From Laburnicola sp. R22_1 (taxonomy: Eukaryota; Ascomycota; Dothideomycetes; Pleosporales; Didymosphaeriaceae), in NCBI GenBank assembly GCA_014281115.1, contig JACONQ010000013.1:1044501-1108500 (forward strand): a stretch of 64,000 bases of DNA. Direction: 5' to 3'. Below the pieces are notes generated by a model. That model worked only from the letters and a program-made list of their open reading frames with translations. It did not search any database and was not told where the DNA came from. Of this stretch, positions 34,909 to 47,300 are shown one piece after another; the first letter of the stretch is position 1, and every line of letters starts with the position of its first letter. A program made the translations under genes and the position numbers.

Positions 34909-35544
34909 ATGAATGACCACTCCACCCACCCCGTCGACTCCCACGACCTAACCAAACGCCTCACCCGCCTGCAAAAACACCACTCCGTCCCCAGCCATGG
35001 CGCCTTCCGTACGTCCTTCTCCCCCCTCTTCTCCTCCCCACCCCAACCCCCACCCCAAACTAACATCTCCACAGACCTCTCCCGACACACGCACTTCACC
35101 ACCCCCCGAACCCCCTCCACCACCTCCATCTCCTCCCACACAACCCTCTCCACCCTCAGCCTCCCCACCTACCGCAAATCCACCTTCTCCAGCCGCACCA
35201 CCTCCATCGGCTTCGACCCCACCAGCCGGAGCACCGTCCCCGTTGCGCGGGCCTGCAAAGAGAGCGTCGAGGTCGCACAAGGCGAGTTTAGCAAGCCGAG
35301 GGTTGCAAGGCGCCATAGGAGGGTTGTGTCGGAGGATGATGCGAGTAGTGCGAAGACTTGTGTTAGTGGGAATGGGAATGGGAATGGGGGGAATGGAGGG
35401 CATAGGGGAGAGCCCGAGTTTCGGTATTATGGACGGCATGCGAATAGTTGGTTGTTTAATGATTTTAGTATTCGGAGGAGTGTGCGGAGGGGGTTGGGGA
35501 GGGTGTTTGCTAAGGGGGAAGGTGGGGAGAGGGAGGGGGTTTGA
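34909..35544 (+). CDS. Hypothetical fungal protein with YYGRH..WLFNDFS C-terminus
   Basis: Two exons, 34909-35008 and 35075-35544, give 189 aa. The intron has GTACGT, a CTAAC branch site and CAG. I chose the ATG at 34909 because codons upstream look non-coding and this one opens a plausible protein. The N-terminal half is Ser/Thr/Pro-rich and basic. The C-terminus EPEFRYYGRHANSWLFNDFS, followed by RRGLGRVF, resembles a motif in conserved fungal hypothetical proteins. Function unknown. The DNA is odd: exon 2 begins almost G-free on the plus strand and ends very G-rich, so long open frames exist on the other strand too. Confidence 0.7.
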   Translation: MNDHSTHPVDSHDLTKRLTRLQKHHSVPSHGAFRTSFSPLFSSPPQPPPQTNISTDLSRHTHFTTPRTPSTTSISSHTTLSTLSLPTYRKSTFSSRTTSIGFDPTSRSTVPVARACKESVEVAQGEFSKPRVARRHRRVVSEDDASSAKTCVSGNGNGNGGNGGHRGEPEFRYYGRHANSWLFNDFSIRRSVRRGLGRVFAKGEGGEREGV

Positions 35545-36851
35545 GGGGGTAGAGATGGAGGGGGAGGGGATAGGAATGCAATTACTGTCGTTATTGGAAG
35601 TTTTGCGACTTGTGCGTGTGCGCGTGTGTGTGTGTGTGTGTGTGACTGTTTTCGTGCATGGGAGGTTCGTCCGCATGCAGCGGCCACGGAGATCTCCCTA
35701 ACTACCATGTCGACTCCTTGCCATCGCACCGCCCAAGTCCCTCTCCACGCCTCTGCCTCGTTTTGCCACCGCCCGGGTACTCTCCACCCACCTATTCCTA
35801 TCTCGCAACCATGCCCTCTCCGCCTTTTAACCGGCCTTCCTATTCCAGTATCCGCACACACAGCCACTAAAATCCACATGGCGATTTATACAATTCAACT
35901 AGATTCAACTAGTACGTGCCTTACCGTAGCATCATCACCAGCTGATCCAAGACGCGTATAGTGCGGTGCCGAAATCTTTCTCGCGCGATATGTGCGTCAC
36001 AACGAGCCGAAGACATACCTTGGGTATGGCGCGGAAGATACAGCTAGCTAAGTTGGTAAACAAAGAAAAGAGCACACGGACAGTTAGTTAGTATGTCTTG
36101 GAATTGGGATTGGACTTGGACTTGGTTGTCAAGGTCGGGGTAGGCTGTGGGATTCAGATTTTTTGTGCTGGGATTGATTGAACACGTGGGGTTGGATGGA
36201 TGGGGGAGGGGGACGGGAGAGATGGATGGCGTGACGTGGCGTAGATTTGAGGAGGGTGCTGAATAGATAGGGCAGCCTTGAGTGGGTGGGCTGTAGTGGT
36301 GTCGTAATCTGGGGTTTGGGTGTCGGGGTTATCAGACACCCGCCGCAAAGGACGATGGGGAAAAGGCGTATTACGTCTGTCTCCATGTAGAGGCGGAAGT
36401 AGGCATGGAAAGATACGGAGGATGGTTGGGATGGGTGGTTTTGTTTTAGAGGTGAAGGCGGAGAGTATAGTGTGGTATAACAGAGACTAGACTGTTGGTT
36501 ACGTTTTTTAAAGGGTGGTTTACATTGGCTGGTGATTGCGATGAAATATAGTCTGGGATATAGGCCGAGGAAATCAGGGAGAGGTTGGGTTTATGGTATG
36601 CTGGTCTGCAACAATCGATTTTGTTTTAGCCTTGAAAGAATATTAGTACTGAATTCATACCATTAACTTACGCACTATGTTTATAGTGTTAATTGAGACA
36701 GCATTAAATTCAATCATCTGCTACGTGATTAAACACTTTGTCTTATGAAAGTAGATTCAAATCATTGATCTACCGTGTTCGCGCACTGTCAAGAATCAAA
36801 GAAAGCTTCGCAGGCACCAAAACCCCAGACATAAGGTAATAAAACCCAAAC
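35545..36851. other. Intergenic, low complexity
   Basis: Contains a (GT)n microsatellite at about 35611-35644 and a G-rich stretch near 36.1-36.3 kb. No gene recognised. Confidence 0.5.
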
Positions 36852-37334
36852 CTAACCATCGCCTATACCAAGGTTACTAAAACCTACCAACATAGCATGA
36901 AACCGACTCCTAAGTTCCTTGTGCACAATCCAATACACGGTAACAACCTCCTGCGTCTCCAAAATAACATAACAATGCGGATCTTCGGGAAACCCAGCAG
37001 GCAAGTGTCTATTAGAAATGCCTATCTGCGTAGCGCCTCTGCTGATTTCATAGTCTCGAAGTCTCTCCATGTGTTGCTGCGCATCGTCCAAGTGCTCGTA
37101 CAGATCCTGGACCACGCCGCGCGCCTCGGCTCGCTCGTTGTTCTCAAGAAGGTCGAAGATGACTTGGCCTTGTTGGTCTGTTGGGTTGCAGACGCCGCGG
37201 TAGAGGAGGTAGCAGTATTTGGGTGGGATCTCGGGGTCGCCCGGTCGCCGTGGTGGTCCTGGTCTTGGTGGAGGTGTTGGTGTGTAGGGTGTGTAAAGGT
37301 CACCCGGCAGCACTGGGTACGGAGTACGTTCCAT
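36852..37334 (-). CDS. Hypothetical protein, 160 aa
   Basis: Single-exon frame with a real ATG at 37334 and stop at 36852. The N-terminus is proline-rich (PTPPPRPGPPRRPG). The middle has regular codon use and a hydrophobic/charged pattern typical of a globular protein (YCYLLYRGVCNP, VIFDLLENNERAEARGVVQDL, CYVILETQEVVTVYWIVHKEL). No signal peptide. I do not recognise the family. The opposite-strand frame over the same DNA is less protein-like. Confidence 0.65.
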   Translation of the reverse strand: MERTPYPVLPGDLYTPYTPTPPPRPGPPRRPGDPEIPPKYCYLLYRGVCNPTDQQGQVIFDLLENNERAEARGVVQDLYEHLDDAQQHMERLRDYEISRGATQIGISNRHLPAGFPEDPHCYVILETQEVVTVYWIVHKELRSRFHAMLVGFSNLGIGDG

Positions 37335-38020
37335 TGCTATATTTGGGAGTAAATTGCAAGTTTGGGATTTTGGTTGCTTGTGGTAGGGTGAAGTGTGGGG
37401 GAATTTTTGGTGGATCGGGTATGGATGAGCACTAGGGTTCTTTAAAAGAAAATCTAGGGTTTGATTGTGCTGCCCGATTGTTGTGCTTTACAGAAGAGGA
37501 GAGACATGGAAACACGGGGCTAGGACTTCTTTGTGAGCTTGGGAACTTGATGGAGGAAATAGGCAGTTTGATACGGAAAACACTCTTTATCAGGTTGATT
37601 TGATAGAGTGAGAACTCATGTGCTCGGTCAGCAAACTTCGTATCAAGCACAAGGTCAAAATGCAAGGTGCGTGACTAGAGACATGACTGATCATCTCTCA
37701 GGTAACATGACCACATACCAGAGCGCACGCTGGATTTTCAGCTGAACTTCGCTTGTGTTACTCTCCACGATTGTACCAACATTTTCGTAAGAAGTACGCG
37801 TTTTACTTTCTCATCTAGTGAGCACCCACCCGCTTTCTGCATCCACTCTCACAGATCTAGATTTGTTGCATGTGGCATTAAGATGCATTAGCTGAGGGTA
37901 TTTACAGACTCTTCGATGTTTGTACATGCCAAAAAAGCTTTGCACAAAAAAAGAAGCCTTGCTTTTAGAGTGCAGGCTAAACAATGCTTGATACTAACTG
38001 CCTGCTAAAAACTCAAACAT
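37335..38020. other. Intergenic, no gene seen
   Basis: Short open frames only. Includes the 3' flank of the broken cutinase gene and the upstream region of the 160-aa gene. Confidence 0.5.
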
Positions 38021-39266
38021 TTAGCAGCCAGGGCGCAAAGTCCACCGCTTCTTGAAAGTCAATGAGCACGGTTGCGGACCAGCGGGCGCCGGTGAAACTG
38101 TTTCCCTCGCCTTACCCGTCTTCACCTTGTTGATGACCCAGTCAACCACCTCCTTCTGGTACTGCTCAAAGTACGTAAGATGAAACTCAATATCAATCGG
38201 GCTGCTTGACTTTGCGCAATACTGATCGCCAGCATTGCAGTAGTCGCGGAGCACACTGGCATACTGGTCGAGACCCTGCTTCTGTTCATTGGTACGCACA
38301 GCTTCAGGTTGAAAGTCCTTTCCTGGGCCAACGGAGTACGGCTGGCTTGGTGAGCGGCGGACGGTGCCAAAGGTGACAACTGCAGCGACTAAATTTACTG
38401 TTAGTATATGTTCGCGCCTCGTCCCCTCAAAAAACTCACCATTCTTCCCCGGAGCCTGCGACCGATCCAACCCCTTATTCGACTCCTGCGTGCACTTGTC
38501 AAACAATGGTCAGCCACCCCCACCCAGCAAATCCTGCGTCGCTGTAGCGCCCTGCGAATACCCGAACAAAATGAGCTTGGTATCCGGACACTTCTTCACA
38601 TAGTCGGTCATTTGAGCCTGCCCGTCTTTTACACCTTGTGAGACAGACTCGCACCACGAGCTATCTGAGATATAGCGCCTCGCCGCAGGGTAATTGTTAT
38701 CTTCCTAACTGCACTTCTCAACGCCGCCCAACTGGTCGCAGACGAGGCGTGTGATGTTGCCCAAGCGCCCGGGCTTGACCTCATCAGTGCCGCGGGTCAC
38801 TATGATGTGGTAGTCGCGGCAGTTGGTGGTGCGGTATTTGGCAATTTCGGGGACTTCGTTGCAGTTAATGGGCGGATGTGCGGTGTCGCAACGGTCCTGC
38901 GCAGCTACCGCAGTAGCTGCTACAACCACAATTGTCAACAAACAAATCCAGTCCAAATCCACCCGTTGACTTGATTTGATGTGCCTCAACAGCGCTAGAG
39001 GACTTGATTGGGAGGTCTTGGCAGCAGTTTGTACTTGATTTGGAAGTCGGATTTGCAAATATTAATCTAAAATTATAGTGTTGTACTGCAGTTTGGCAGC
39101 TAATCGTCCCATTTAGATACACTATACAGAGTCTCAATTGCTGCGTCAGTGAGATTGCTCTCATCAACCTCATTGTCGCTGCTCATAAAACCAGCCTTTA
39201 GCCAGCTCCGCACACACTGCAGAGCAGCTAGTAACTGTGAGCTCATTTTGCGCCGCTTCGGCTCTA

Positions 39267-41056
39267 AGCTAGCGTACAAGGATCCTGATCACCCGGTGTT
39301 TCTGATCACCCCATCAAAACGCGACACCTGAACAAAACACGCGATATCTCTCTACAACGCTCATCAATATGGACGCCCGCGAGCATGCTATACAATCCGC
39401 TATTCGCGATTTCGCTGCAGGTCTTTATACAAGTCAGCGTGCAGCTGCAAAGGCGTACGGCATCTCCCAGTCTACGCTATCGATGCGACTCCGTGGCGTA
39501 ACAACGAGCTCGCTCAGTCACCAGCACCAGCAGCGATTAACTCCTCGACAGGAGGACTTTCTAGTAGAATGGATCCTTGAAGAAGACGCGCGCGCCTGCC
39601 CTCCCTCACACGCTCGCGCGCGAGAAATGGCCAATCGAATCCTACGTATGAACGGCGACGATCGTCCTGTTGGCAAGCACTGGCTATACCACTTTATCAA
39701 GCGCCAGCCACGTATCGCCTCTGTAGTCGGCAGAAAGCTAGAGGCTCAGAGAGCTGATGCAGCGACTCCAGAGCAGTTGCGCGCGTTCCTAGAGCGCTAT
39801 GAGCAGACTCGACAGCGGCTCAACATACAGGCGGAGAATACATACAATATGGATGAGACTGGCGTTGCTCTAGGAGTATGTACAAACACTAGAGTACTCT
39901 CTAGTAGTCAGAAAAAGAAGGCTTACATTCGGTCTCTAGAGAATCGCGAGTGGGTCTCTATAATTGAGTGCGTATCGGCGACAGGGCAGAAACTACGCTG
40001 CGCAGTTATCTTCAAAGGCCAGAGCCTACAGACTACCTAGTTCCCAGCTAAATCCGTGCCTAGCTGGCTCTATACAACCTCTGAGAACGGATGGACGTCG
40101 AAAGCGATAGGTGTTGAGTGGCTACAGCGTATATTCATACCTGAGACGGCTATAGGTGATGGCCAGTACCGCCTTCTTATCCTTAACAGTCACGGCAGCT
40201 ATATTGATATAGACTTCCTTTAGCTCTGCAAGCAGCATCGAATCGAGCTCTTATACCTACCTGCGCACTCCTCACACGTCCTACAGCCTCTAGATCTTGC
40301 TCCTTTCTCTGTAATCAAGTCTAGTTACAGACGTTAGATCCAGGAGCTCGCATCACTCGACGACGCTGCGCCTGTTAAGAAGGAGCGCTTTATCACCTGC
40401 TATTATCAAGCTAGGGAGGAAGGCTTCACAGAGCGTGTGATTCGAGCTGGCTGGCAGGCATCTGGTATCTGCCCATTCAACATCAATCACGTGCTCAGCT
40501 CGTCGCAGGTCTCTCAGAGGCCTACTACGCCTACACGTCAGCAGCAGCCTCAGCAGCAGCTCCAGAGCTTCCTCTCGACTCCCCAGGGCCCTCACGATCT
40601 CTATATAGCGCAGCGCAGCGTCCAGAGCGTTGAGAATCTAGGTCGTACGACCCGGCTGCTCCTACAGAAAGCAGGTAAGGCTCTAGCAGCTGCAAATACT
40701 AGAGCTGCAGGCCTAGAAGCAGAGAAAAGACGCCTTAAGCAGCAGCTAGAGATATCTACCTCTCAGCGTCAGCGTAAGCGCGTTCGAGTAGACCCAAATC
40801 AACGCTTTGCAGAGGTAGAGAGTATTAGGGAGGCTATGCGCGCAGCTGAGGCTTCAGCAGTCCAACCACGTAGATCTACTATATCAAGCACCTCAGAAAC
40901 AGCTGCTATAGCTACAGCAGCTGCAGCGCTTGAATCTATGTGTAGTCAATGGCAATTATAAGCAGCGTTGCTGAGATATCGCGCGTTTTGTGCAGGTGTC
41001 GCGTTTTGGTAGAGTGATCAGAAACACCGGGTGATCAGGATCCTTGTACGCTAGCT
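39267..41056 (+). mobile_element. Pogo-type transposon nested in the hAT transposase
   Basis: Inverted repeats begin AGCTAGCGTACAAGGATCC and extend, with a few mismatches, for about 100 bp. TA duplications lie at 39265-39266 and 41057-41058. Removing the element and one TA restores the hAT frame across GDLL/EPK exactly, which proves the insertion order. Length 1790 bp. Confidence 0.93.
39369..40961 (+). pseudogene. Pogo transposase with three TAG stops and a mutated catalytic Asp
   Basis: From ATG 39369: a psq-type HTH (AAKAYGISQSTLSMRLRG), a Tc5-type domain (CPPSHARAREMANRILRM), then the DDE domain. D1 is in TYNMDETG, the second position reads LLILNSHGS with Asn where Asp is expected, and D3 is in VLQPLDLAPF. 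A Gln/Arg-rich coiled-coil tail follows. Three in-frame TAGs (about 40038, 40222 and 40335) sit where Trp or Gln is expected. All changes fit G-to-A or C-to-T mutation. The element is otherwise well preserved, younger than the hAT that hosts it. Confidence 0.88.
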
Positions 41057-44000
41057 TAATAAGTCGCCAAGTTCGCTAAACAAGCGCTCACACTCCGCGC
41101 TGGAGGCTAGAATACTCATTATATCAAGCGCAAACTGCGCCAACGCTAGGTACTTGTTGCGTAACCCAAGCCAATAGCGGACTGGGTTACCTTCTCGATC
41201 GAAGTCGGCGCGGCTCCAACGCGGCTCACAAGCCCGCCAGCGCTCGTACTCATCGCCAGTTTCTTCATCAGAGTCGCTCTCCGCCTCGATAATCGCGTCA
41301 ACGGCGTCGTCAATGGTGTTGGACCGCTTAACCAGCGGGCGTGGAGGCGGCCGGGGAGCAACAGTACCGCTATAGAGGCGCCAAAGTTGCTGAAAGGCAG
41401 CGTCGGCAGCCGCCAATTGAGCTGGGTCACCCGCCCAAGCGACTTTACAGTAGTTACGATAGCGCGGGTGGAGTACAATCGCAGCGTAATAGGCAGTACT
41501 GTCCCTCAGTTTGCTGTAATAGAGCTTTAGTTTGGCGACAGCGCCGCGCAGGTTGATGGCCAAATGGTCTTCCAGAGCGTCTTCTTGCTCAAAGCCAACA
41601 TCGCGATAGGTAATTAAGCGCTCTTCATAAGCGCTTATAAGCTGCTCAAAGGTAGGGATAACCTCATAAATGGCGCCAAAGCGCCCATTAAGCTTGCGAT
41701 CGCCTGGCTGCTTGCTCTTGCCGCGACCTTCCAGCCGCTCTGTGGCTGCTTTAAGCGGCTTCAACACATCCACATACTCAGTGATAACTGCCCAGTCTGC
41801 TGCTTATAGACCAGTTAATCGCATCTACGCCAGAGCAGCTAGCGGCTTATTAGTTTTTTAATCAAGCGCTTCGATCCGTGAGATGTGGTGTTTGGCGTAG
41901 TCGGTGATGGGACGTTAGAGGATAAGCCCACGCTCAAAGGCAGCACAATAGCTGTTCCAGCGTGTAACGCACGCCTTAACGACGGCCAATAATAAGGCCT
42001 TGTTTGTGGGGTCTTCAGCTAACGCGAGGTGCTGGAAAGTAGAGAAACTGGAGTACTGTTTTGGCGTACTGATAAAGTTGATGATGTCTAGAAACACTCC
42101 CAAAGGCCCCAGCCGCCGCCACTTATTCATAAACTTCTCCTCATCCTTCTCGTGCTTTGGGTCATTATCGTAGGCGTCTTTATCCTTGCCAAACATGACA
42201 GTTTGGCCGACGAGGTTGATAGTGTGGCAACTGCAACAAAGGCGGCGTTGAGCGGCAGTAAATCCATACTGTTTACTCAAGTACTCCACTGCCACATTGT
42301 TACTTGCAGCGTTATCTAACACAAAGTAACCTAGCTTCTCCGCCGTTATATCGAACGCCTGCAGCGCTTTGTCAACACATTCGCCTATCCTCTCGCCGCT
42401 GTGGACGCCAGCGAGCTGCGGCAGCGCGATAGGTAAGTCTCGAATCCTGCCCGCGGTGTCAACGTAGTGAGCAACGACACCAAAGAAGCCGCGCTTGCCA
42501 CCTTTTGCAGTCCAGCCGTCAAAGCTAACGTGCACCTTACTGCTCGCAGTCGCTAATTCTGCTTTAACAATAGGAACAAGGTAGTCGTAGAGCCGCAGTA
42601 CGAACCTCGACACGCTGTTGTGGCTTGTCCACAGCGCTTGAACTGCCGCAGGATTGGCGAACTGTAGCATGCGCCGGAAGCTCTCAGTCTCGAATTCGCG
42701 CAGCGGATGGTTATTCTCAACAAGCCATTGCACAGCGGCGAGCCGGAAGCCTTAAACATCAAAGTTACTCAGCTCATTAACCACAGCTTGCGTGACAGGT
42801 ACGCCCTTCTTCATCGCGTCAAAGATAGTTGACTGACCACCCAGCAGCTGTGGCAGCTGCTTCCCGCGCACAGTTAGGCGATAGCCGCGCCTTTGACGAC
42901 CCAGGTGCTTCGCCACGGAGCTTGTGGCATCCGTCACCTCGATTATGCTGCTCGTCGGCGCGTTGTGGTGGCAGAAGCGGCACACAAAGAAGGTACGCTC
43001 AGGCTTATTAGCCGCAATTTGTGCAGGACTTTGCTTTAACGCGACGCGATAGCCGTACTAAAAGACCCAGCTCTTCTTGCCAATAAGAGTACGCTGCGGC
43101 ACCTGGTACCAAGCCAGCTTCTCCCAATCAATGCCATCGTAATTGTCCGCAAAGCGCTCGTCAAAGCCGCCGCCAACAACATTATCATCCTCCACAGTCG
43201 AAGCCTCCGTGGCTGCCTTCGACGCCGACGATGGCGTTAACAACGCCTGCGACTCCAGCAACTGCAGCTCCCACAGCCGCTGTGAGGCATCTATAACCTG
43301 GCCGACAAGCGGGTCTTCGGCGGGCATAGCTAGCTGGCTGGCTCCCCGTGATGGCGACGATTGAGGCGACGGCGGCGCAGTTAGCTGCGTTTCGGGCAGC
43401 TCTATAGGCTAACTGGCAGTGCCAGCTGGCAGCGAGTCGCCTTCAATAGCCCGCTGGGTGCGTACTTTCTAACGCTTACCGCGACCTCCACCTTCATCGG
43501 TCACCTCTACGGCGCCGTTGGCGCGTACTCCGGCGCGTGCGTTGCCATCGATGGCGCGTTTGGGGGGCATCTCGGGCTATTAGCAAGCCCACAAAGTAAG
43601 CAAAGGCAGCGAAAAGTACGCAATAAGTTAACTGCAATAGCTAAAACACCAACAAAAGTACGCCGATGGATAGGCGATAGTAACAAAACAGCGCGTCAAG
43701 TGCGCGATAAGATGGCTAGGGGGCCTAGGCGTGATGCCGGCAGTAAGTTGTGGCCAATCAACAACTCCAAATAAGCCAACTTTTGCAGCAACACCCGCTC
43801 GCTTCTATAGCTAAACAACACTATTAAATCTATTAAATCTCCAAGTCAAATCTTTATTTTGGACTTGATTTCCGCCTCAATTTATACGGCAAAGACTTGA
43901 TTTACTTGATTTGGCAACTCGGCCGTTCGAAGCTCGAGATTTGGAAGTATATTTGATTGTTGACAATTGTGGCTACAACAATAGCTACCAAAGAAGATCG

Positions 44001-44146
44001 CATTATTCTCTTGGATTAACGCGAAAAGCAAATGCAAAACATAAGTAAATACAGAACAAGTGTAGTGAAGGAGTGTAGTGAAGAAGAAAAAAGTAGTCGT
44101 AATGAAGAAATACAGAAGTGTCCTCAGGAGCGAGTCATTAAGAAGT

Positions 44147-44315
44147 TGTAAGCAGCCTAGAGCTATGTCACATGACGACATTAGTCTCATGAGTCAGCTC
44201 GCCTACTATATACGAGCCTCTAATCACTCCATGTACGATACACAGGCATATACACATCTGAACACAGATACTTCTATAATATACACTTTCTACACATACT
44301 ACCCAACTGCTTACA
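44147..44315 (+). repeat. 5' LTR of the copia element
   Basis: 169 bp, starts TGTAAGCAG and ends CTGCTTACA. It differs from the 3' LTR at roughly ten positions, nearly all C/T or G/A. Confidence 0.92.
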
Positions 44316-47300
44316 GTTATAAGCCCAGCCTAATCCGCGCTTATATACATACATTGACTCCCTACCTACCTATCCATTAATCAAGCCTACTCTATCTTGC
44401 CATGTCAAAGGCCAGCTCTTCGATCATCCTTTACGGTCCACACAACTAGGAACTATAGATCTATACTGTCAAAAGGCTCGCAGAGGCTAGAGACGTATAG
44501 GGATATATTAATCCAGATCTGTCACCCCTATCAACGCTCAGCAAGCCTCAGCAACCTGCCCAGCTTCAAACTGTTAATAAAGACGGATCGCTAGCGACAG
44601 AACCTACTACTAAAGCTCAAGCGCAGTACAATCAGGAAATAAGTCTCTACTATAGGGAGCTTAAGGAATACAGACAAACTAAAGATAAGATTGGCCAAAT
44701 TAAAGCGCACGTAGCTAACACTATTACTTAGGACCTAGTCTATCAAATTAAGGACCAAAAGTCCCTCCACAATCAGCTCAAGATGCTACAGGAGCTCTAC
44801 AGCCCTACAACAGCTGATCAAGAATATTAGGTCCAGAAAGCCTACAATACTGCTAAAGTACTGCATGCTTATAGAGAGAATCTAGAGGAGTAGTATAGCA
44901 CCTTTCTTGCTGCCTACAATAGGGCCAAACAACTTAAGCTACTAGAGACGCATGGCTACTAACCTCACAAGGACCTCATTCAAGCTATTAGGCAGATCAA
45001 CCCTGGCTACGCTGCTACTATCACCATTACAGTATTCAACGCGGAAACTATCTCAACTGCCTCAGATAGCGACTCTATCCAGCCAACACTACCTGAACTA
45101 CTAGCAGGATACCTGCGCTACTATCGTACGACCGCAACAAAATCAACTATCCAAGGCGAAGCATTTGCAGCTACATTAAATCAAGAGGAGTCTCCATATA
45201 GACAAAACAACAAAAAGAGACCTCATTAGAACAAGCCATCAAAGCCATTAAAGCTATGTCTCTGTAGGGATCTACACTATTAGGGACAGTGTCCGTACAT
45301 CAACACCTCACAGCGCAGAGGAGGATTCGTCGAAAACCCTAAAAAAGCCAAGAAGATAGTTGAATACGAAGCCAAGGATACGAAAGGCATACTAAACAAG
45401 ATTTGGGAAAAGAATCAGCGCTATAAGAAGCGTAGGGTTTAAGGGAGCTATAGGTCAGAACCTAATTCAATAGAAATCGACGCAGGCGATACACCTGCAG
45501 CCGACCTTCCCCATAAAGCCTACGCTGTCTACTTATTGGCATTCAATAACAGGCCAACGCTACAACACTTCCCGCTCCTCCACTTATAGACACTAGATCC
45601 AGCCACTAATATCCACATCTGCAACAATCCTACTAAGTTCCAATAGAAGGCTCCTGCATCGCCAGACGATATTGTCCTCGCAGGAGGCACAGAGATGGCT
45701 ATTTAGGCATAGGGAGAAGTTAAGATACTCCTATCGACGCCTTAAGGATAGAGAAAGACAAAGCTCAAGCGCGTCGCCTTAATACCAAGCTTCTTTACAA
45801 GCCTAGTCTCTCTAGCCTAACTATTATCGTTAAACGTCTATTTTAACTTAGGAAGAAACACTCTATATTAGTCCAACTTATTAGGGTCACGAGTTGAAGA
45901 CATCGCTAGCCTCACTAGGCTAGGTGGTTACTGGCTAGTAGTCCATCGAACTGATCCTCCATCTACCCAATCTACTCAGCTTCAAACATTCGCTACCCAT
46001 TAACGTCGGCCATAGTACTCAGCCCTACCGCCTAAATTAAGATCGCTAAGCAAGGCCCAGCTCCATGTCCTTATGGAACATCCAAGTAATAATGCGATCG
46101 ACTAACTATTAAGTCACGTGACAGGCATACAGCCAGCTACTAGAACTGCTCCTTAAACAGTTAACTACGAAGAATGCCTACAAAGCAAAGCATATTAGAT
46201 TATTTCGCGTTAAATAGGCTATAAGATAGGGGCAACCTGAGCCTTTAAAACTATCGCTATCGACCTAATTAAGCTTGACACAAGAGCCTACAATGGTGAT
46301 TAATATATTATCTATGGGTTTAACCTATTCTTAAAGTTCCATTTTGTCTACACAATACCTAGACAAGACAAGCCTACGCTACTATCTATTATTAGATGAC
46401 TAGATCGAACAATTAAACGAGAATTTAACACAACTGTTACCTTTCTTATTACTAACAATAAGCAAGAATATGGCCTGGCAGATGACTCTGCTAGAGACTA
46501 CTATTAGAGAGAAGGCATTAAGCTATAGATTAGAGCTCCACACACTAAAGAGCAGAACGGCTTAGTAGAGCGCTTAGGCAGAAGTCTTATTAAGAGAAGT
46601 TGTTTAATAAGGATCACCTCAAACCTACCTCTAGCACTTGGCTCTGAGATCTACCCCATAGCAGCATACCTGCTTAATCGCACACCTACGCGATTACTAG
46701 GCTAGAAAACACTATTCGAAATTGCCTATAGCAAGAAACCGTCAATTGCTTACCTACGCGTCTATAGCTGCTAAGCATACGCACTGCGCAAGCAGATACC
46801 ACGAACAGACAAGCTTAGTCCTTAAGCTTTAGTAGGATACCTAGTTAGCTACAACTTGTTAAACATCTACTAAATCTAGATGCCTAAGGCAAGAAGCCGA
46901 GCTTATGGAGGCAAAGTCATTTGTGTGAGAGATGTTACCTTCTAAGAAGACCTCTTCTATTAACCACACAATAAAGCAGATCCGCTCCTATAAGGCTCTA
47001 AGCTAGAGCAATTCGCCCACAAGTATTAACTACCTTTAATACGCAGCTAAGACAGCTCTATAGAAGATTTATCTAAAGACAAGCTCATATTAGATCTAGA
47101 CTAGTCTAGCCAGACTACTGCTATTACAAAGCAAAGCCAATTAACGCAAAGAGTAATAATAATCTAACACTAGACAAGAAGTCACTATTAGCAGCTTCTA
47201 ACACTAAGTTGAATAGAGACTACTAAGGTTCATAGCAGCTTATGGGGCTCACCTTATAACAACTCACTATGCTTACTATTAGCTACACTAACTAGCTCAC

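Larger units (their letters stand above)
39100..43570 (-). pseudogene. hAT transposase, interrupted by stops and by a nested pogo element
   Basis: Reads from an ATG at 43570. A zinc-finger (BED-like) region (FFVCRFCHHNAPTSS) is followed by the transposase core (VHVSFDGWTAKGGKRGFFG, LGYFVLDNAASNN, RRLCCSCHTINL). The C-terminal dimerisation domain (SILASSAECERLFSELGDLL) is split by the pogo insertion and resumes as EPKRRKMSSQLLAALQCVR, ending at a stop at 39100-39102. About eight stops, mostly TAG, lie in the frame, so it is not active as it stands. Confidence 0.9.
38936..43962 (-). mobile_element. hAT DNA transposon inserted in the cutinase gene
   Basis: An 8-bp target-site duplication ACAATTGT lies at 38928-38935 and 43963-43970, the size expected for hAT. 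The ends are imperfect inverted repeats starting CAACAAACAAATCC and CAACAATCAAATAT. ACTTGATTT-type subterminal repeats occur near both ends. The transposase is on the minus strand. The element is 5027 bp, of which 1792 bp is a nested pogo element plus its duplicated TA. Confidence 0.92.
38021..44003 (-). pseudogene. Cutinase / acetylxylan esterase (CE5), split by a hAT transposon
   Basis: The start codon is at 44003. The first 11 codons (MRSSLVAIVVA) and part of the signal peptide lie at 44003-43963. After a 5-kb hAT insertion the signal peptide (LTIVVVAATAVAAQD) and the enzyme resume at 38935 and run to 38021, with one intron (38389-38439). CE5 features: CRDYHIIVTRGTDE, the serine motif GYSQG, YCNAGDQYC with the likely catalytic Asp, and HLTYF with the likely His. 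Independent damage: TAG at 38705-38707 and TGA at 38510-38512, both explainable as TGG mutated by G to A. Intact relatives are secreted serine esterases acting on cutin or acetylated xylan. A copia element sits about 140 bp upstream of the start. Confidence 0.9.

Noticed and set aside
34948..35676. Long minus-strand frame (242 codons) opposite the 189-aa gene
   Set aside because: It results from the strand skew. The plus-strand frame has a canonical intron and a conserved-looking C-terminus, while this frame is low-complexity Pro/Thr/Gly.
43882..44190. Minus-strand frame of 102 codons at the hAT right border
   Set aside because: It is a chimera of the cutinase 5' end and the hAT inverted repeat, explained by the insertion.
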